From positions 1-6,521 of the forward strand of contig JAQBOT010000469.1 of NCBI GenBank assembly GCA_028287885.1: a stretch of 6,521 nucleotides of DNA. The letters run 5' to 3'. The notes under the pieces were generated by a model. That model saw only the letters and a program-made list of their open reading frames with translations, was not told where the DNA came from and did not search any database. Numbering within the stretch: the first letter of the stretch is position 1; each line of letters begins with the position of its first letter. Made by a program: the position numbers and the translations under genes. This stretch comes from Pedobacter sp. GTDB taxonomy: Bacteria > Bacteroidota > Bacteroidia > Sphingobacteriales > Sphingobacteriaceae. This document shows, in pieces, positions 5,716 through 6,521 of this stretch.

Positions 5716-6521
5716 GATATTTTGTCGAAAGTAATACCTTGACTCTTTTTATTGATAAAAGACTTGAGTAATGAATTTTGAGGCAAGGAAAGCGTAGGAT
5801 CTTCATGGAAGATTTCAATGACCGTATTCCTTGCCTCTTGTAATATAACCTGGTCCTTAGCCAGATCAGCGAGTTTAAGGTCCAGCACACCACTTTGTTG
5901 TGTTCCCTGAATGTCACCCGGGCCACGAAGCTGGAGGTCAATTTCAGAGATCTCAAAACCATTGTTGGTTTTAACCATGGTTTCCAGACGGACCTTCCCC
6001 TCCTTGCTCAGCTTATTACCTGACATCAGAATACAGAACGATTGCTCAGCCCCACGACCTACACGGCCACGCAGTTGGTGTAATTGAGAAAGCCCAAAGC
6101 GCTCTGCATTTTCTATAATCATGATGGAGGCGTTAGGCACATTTACGCCAACTTCAATCACGGTGGTCGCCACCATAATCTGACTTCTGCCTTCCACAAA
6201 CTTCTGCATCTCGAACTGTTTATCTGCATTCTTCATTTGGCCATGAACAATACTGATCTGGTACTCGGGTAAGGGGAACTGATAACTTAGCTGTTCTATC
6301 CCGGCTTCCAGATGCAGGAGGTCTAGCTTTTCACTTTCTTTAATGAGCGGGTAAACAACATAGACCTGACGGCCCTTTTTGATCTCTTCGCGCATAAAGC
6401 CGAACATACGGACACGCTGCCCTTCAAATAAGTGCCTGGTGACGATGGCTTTCCTACCTTTTGGAAGTTCATCAATCATAGATACATCAAGGTCGCCGTA
6501 AAGGGTCATGGCGAGTGTACG
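5712..6521 (-). CDS. recG: ATP-dependent DNA helicase RecG, C-terminal part (5' end outside window)
   Basis: RecG remodels stalled replication forks and branch-migrates Holliday junctions. This is the last 269 codons. The frame is open to the right edge (R-T-L-A before the Met at 6509), matching the R-T-L-A-M-T-[LV]-[YF]-G-D-L-D-V-S stretch inside RecG, so that ATG is not the start. Counting from that Met, the second RecA-like domain shows QVYVVYPLI (48-56), motif V ATTVIEVGVNVPNA (114-127) and motif VI QLRGRVGR (145-152, bases 6054-6077), whose arginines act in ATP hydrolysis. The GPGDIQGTQQSG segment that follows belongs to the C-terminal translocation (TRG) region typical of RecG and shared with Mfd. 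The N-terminal wedge domain and Walker A and B motifs are outside the window. The stop TAA (5714-5712) overlaps the serine hydrolase stop, and no terminator hairpin is visible between them. Confidence 0.96.
   Translation of the reverse strand, partial: RTLAMTLYGDLDVSMIDELPKGRKAIVTRHLFEGQRVRMFGFMREEIKKGRQVYVVYPLIKESEKLDLLHLEAGIEQLSYQFPLPEYQISIVHGQMKNADKQFEMQKFVEGRSQIMVATTVIEVGVNVPNASIMIIENAERFGLSQLHQLRGRVGRGAEQSFCILMSGNKLSKEGKVRLETMVKTNNGFEISEIDLQLRGPGDIQGTQQSGVLDLKLADLAKDQVILQEARNTVIEIFHEDPTLSLPQNSLLKSFINKKSQGITFDKIS

Noticed and set aside
5744..5762. A T-rich/A-rich near-hairpin just past the serine hydrolase stop, considered as a terminator
   Set aside because: The stem is almost all A-T, imperfect, and lies inside recG coding sequence without a following U-tract on the plus strand.
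5657..5962. A 101-codon minus-strand open frame spanning the serine hydrolase end and recG
   Set aside because: It is in a different frame from recG, which is unambiguous here, and shows no domain; chance open frame.
1..6521. A new defence, mobile or CRISPR-type system
   Set aside because: I looked for direct repeats, transposase or integrase motifs, toxin-antitoxin pairs and tRNA-like structures on both strands and saw none; the genes are mostly known chromosomal families.

Overview
The window is ordinary-looking chromosomal DNA of a Bacteroidota bacterium, most likely Sphingobacteriales (Pedobacter or Mucilaginibacter type). The reasons are moderate GC, no Shine-Dalgarno-like purine tracts before the start codons, a TAnnTTTG-type -7 element before fumC, and the gene families present: a secreted S1/P1 nuclease, DUF1543 and DUF2383 proteins, small lipoproteins and a cyanophycin synthetase. 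The assignment to a genus is an inference. I see no mobile element, tRNA, rRNA or CRISPR array.

Layout from left to right. Bases 3-518 (+) are the C-terminal end of a cyanophycin synthetase that enters from the left edge. It converges on a five-gene minus-strand run, and a perfect 13-bp hairpin at 526-555 separates the two and ends the run. In transcription order the minus-strand run is fumC (class II fumarase, 4370-2973), a small lipoprotein (2969-2457), an S1/P1 nuclease (2452-1655), a DUF1543 protein (1640-1086) and a DUF2383/PA2169-type four-helix-bundle protein (1034-576). The gaps are 3, 4, 14 and 51 nt, so at least the first four genes look like one operon. A 139-bp divergent intergenic region (4371-4509) holds a good fumC -7 element and a perfect 10-bp inverted repeat. 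It leads on the plus strand into a serine beta-lactamase-fold lipoprotein (4510-5715). That gene meets the C-terminal part of recG (minus, 5712 to the right edge) tail to tail, with the two stop codons overlapping.

Functionally, fumC is a TCA-cycle housekeeping gene and recG is a DNA-repair helicase. The nuclease, the fumC-adjacent lipoprotein and the serine hydrolase are envelope or exported proteins. DUF1543 and DUF2383 are uncharacterised cytosolic proteins. The genes do not form an obvious shared pathway, and I do not see a convincing new defence, mobile or biosynthetic system. The most interesting points are the tight linkage of fumC to an exported nuclease through an unrecognised lipoprotein, an exactly 38-residue periodicity in that lipoprotein, the internal duplication of the DUF1543 protein, and the inverted repeat in the divergent promoter region. 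Outside genes there are only three short gaps (519-575, 1035-1085, 4371-4509), and no stretch over 300 bases lacks a gene.
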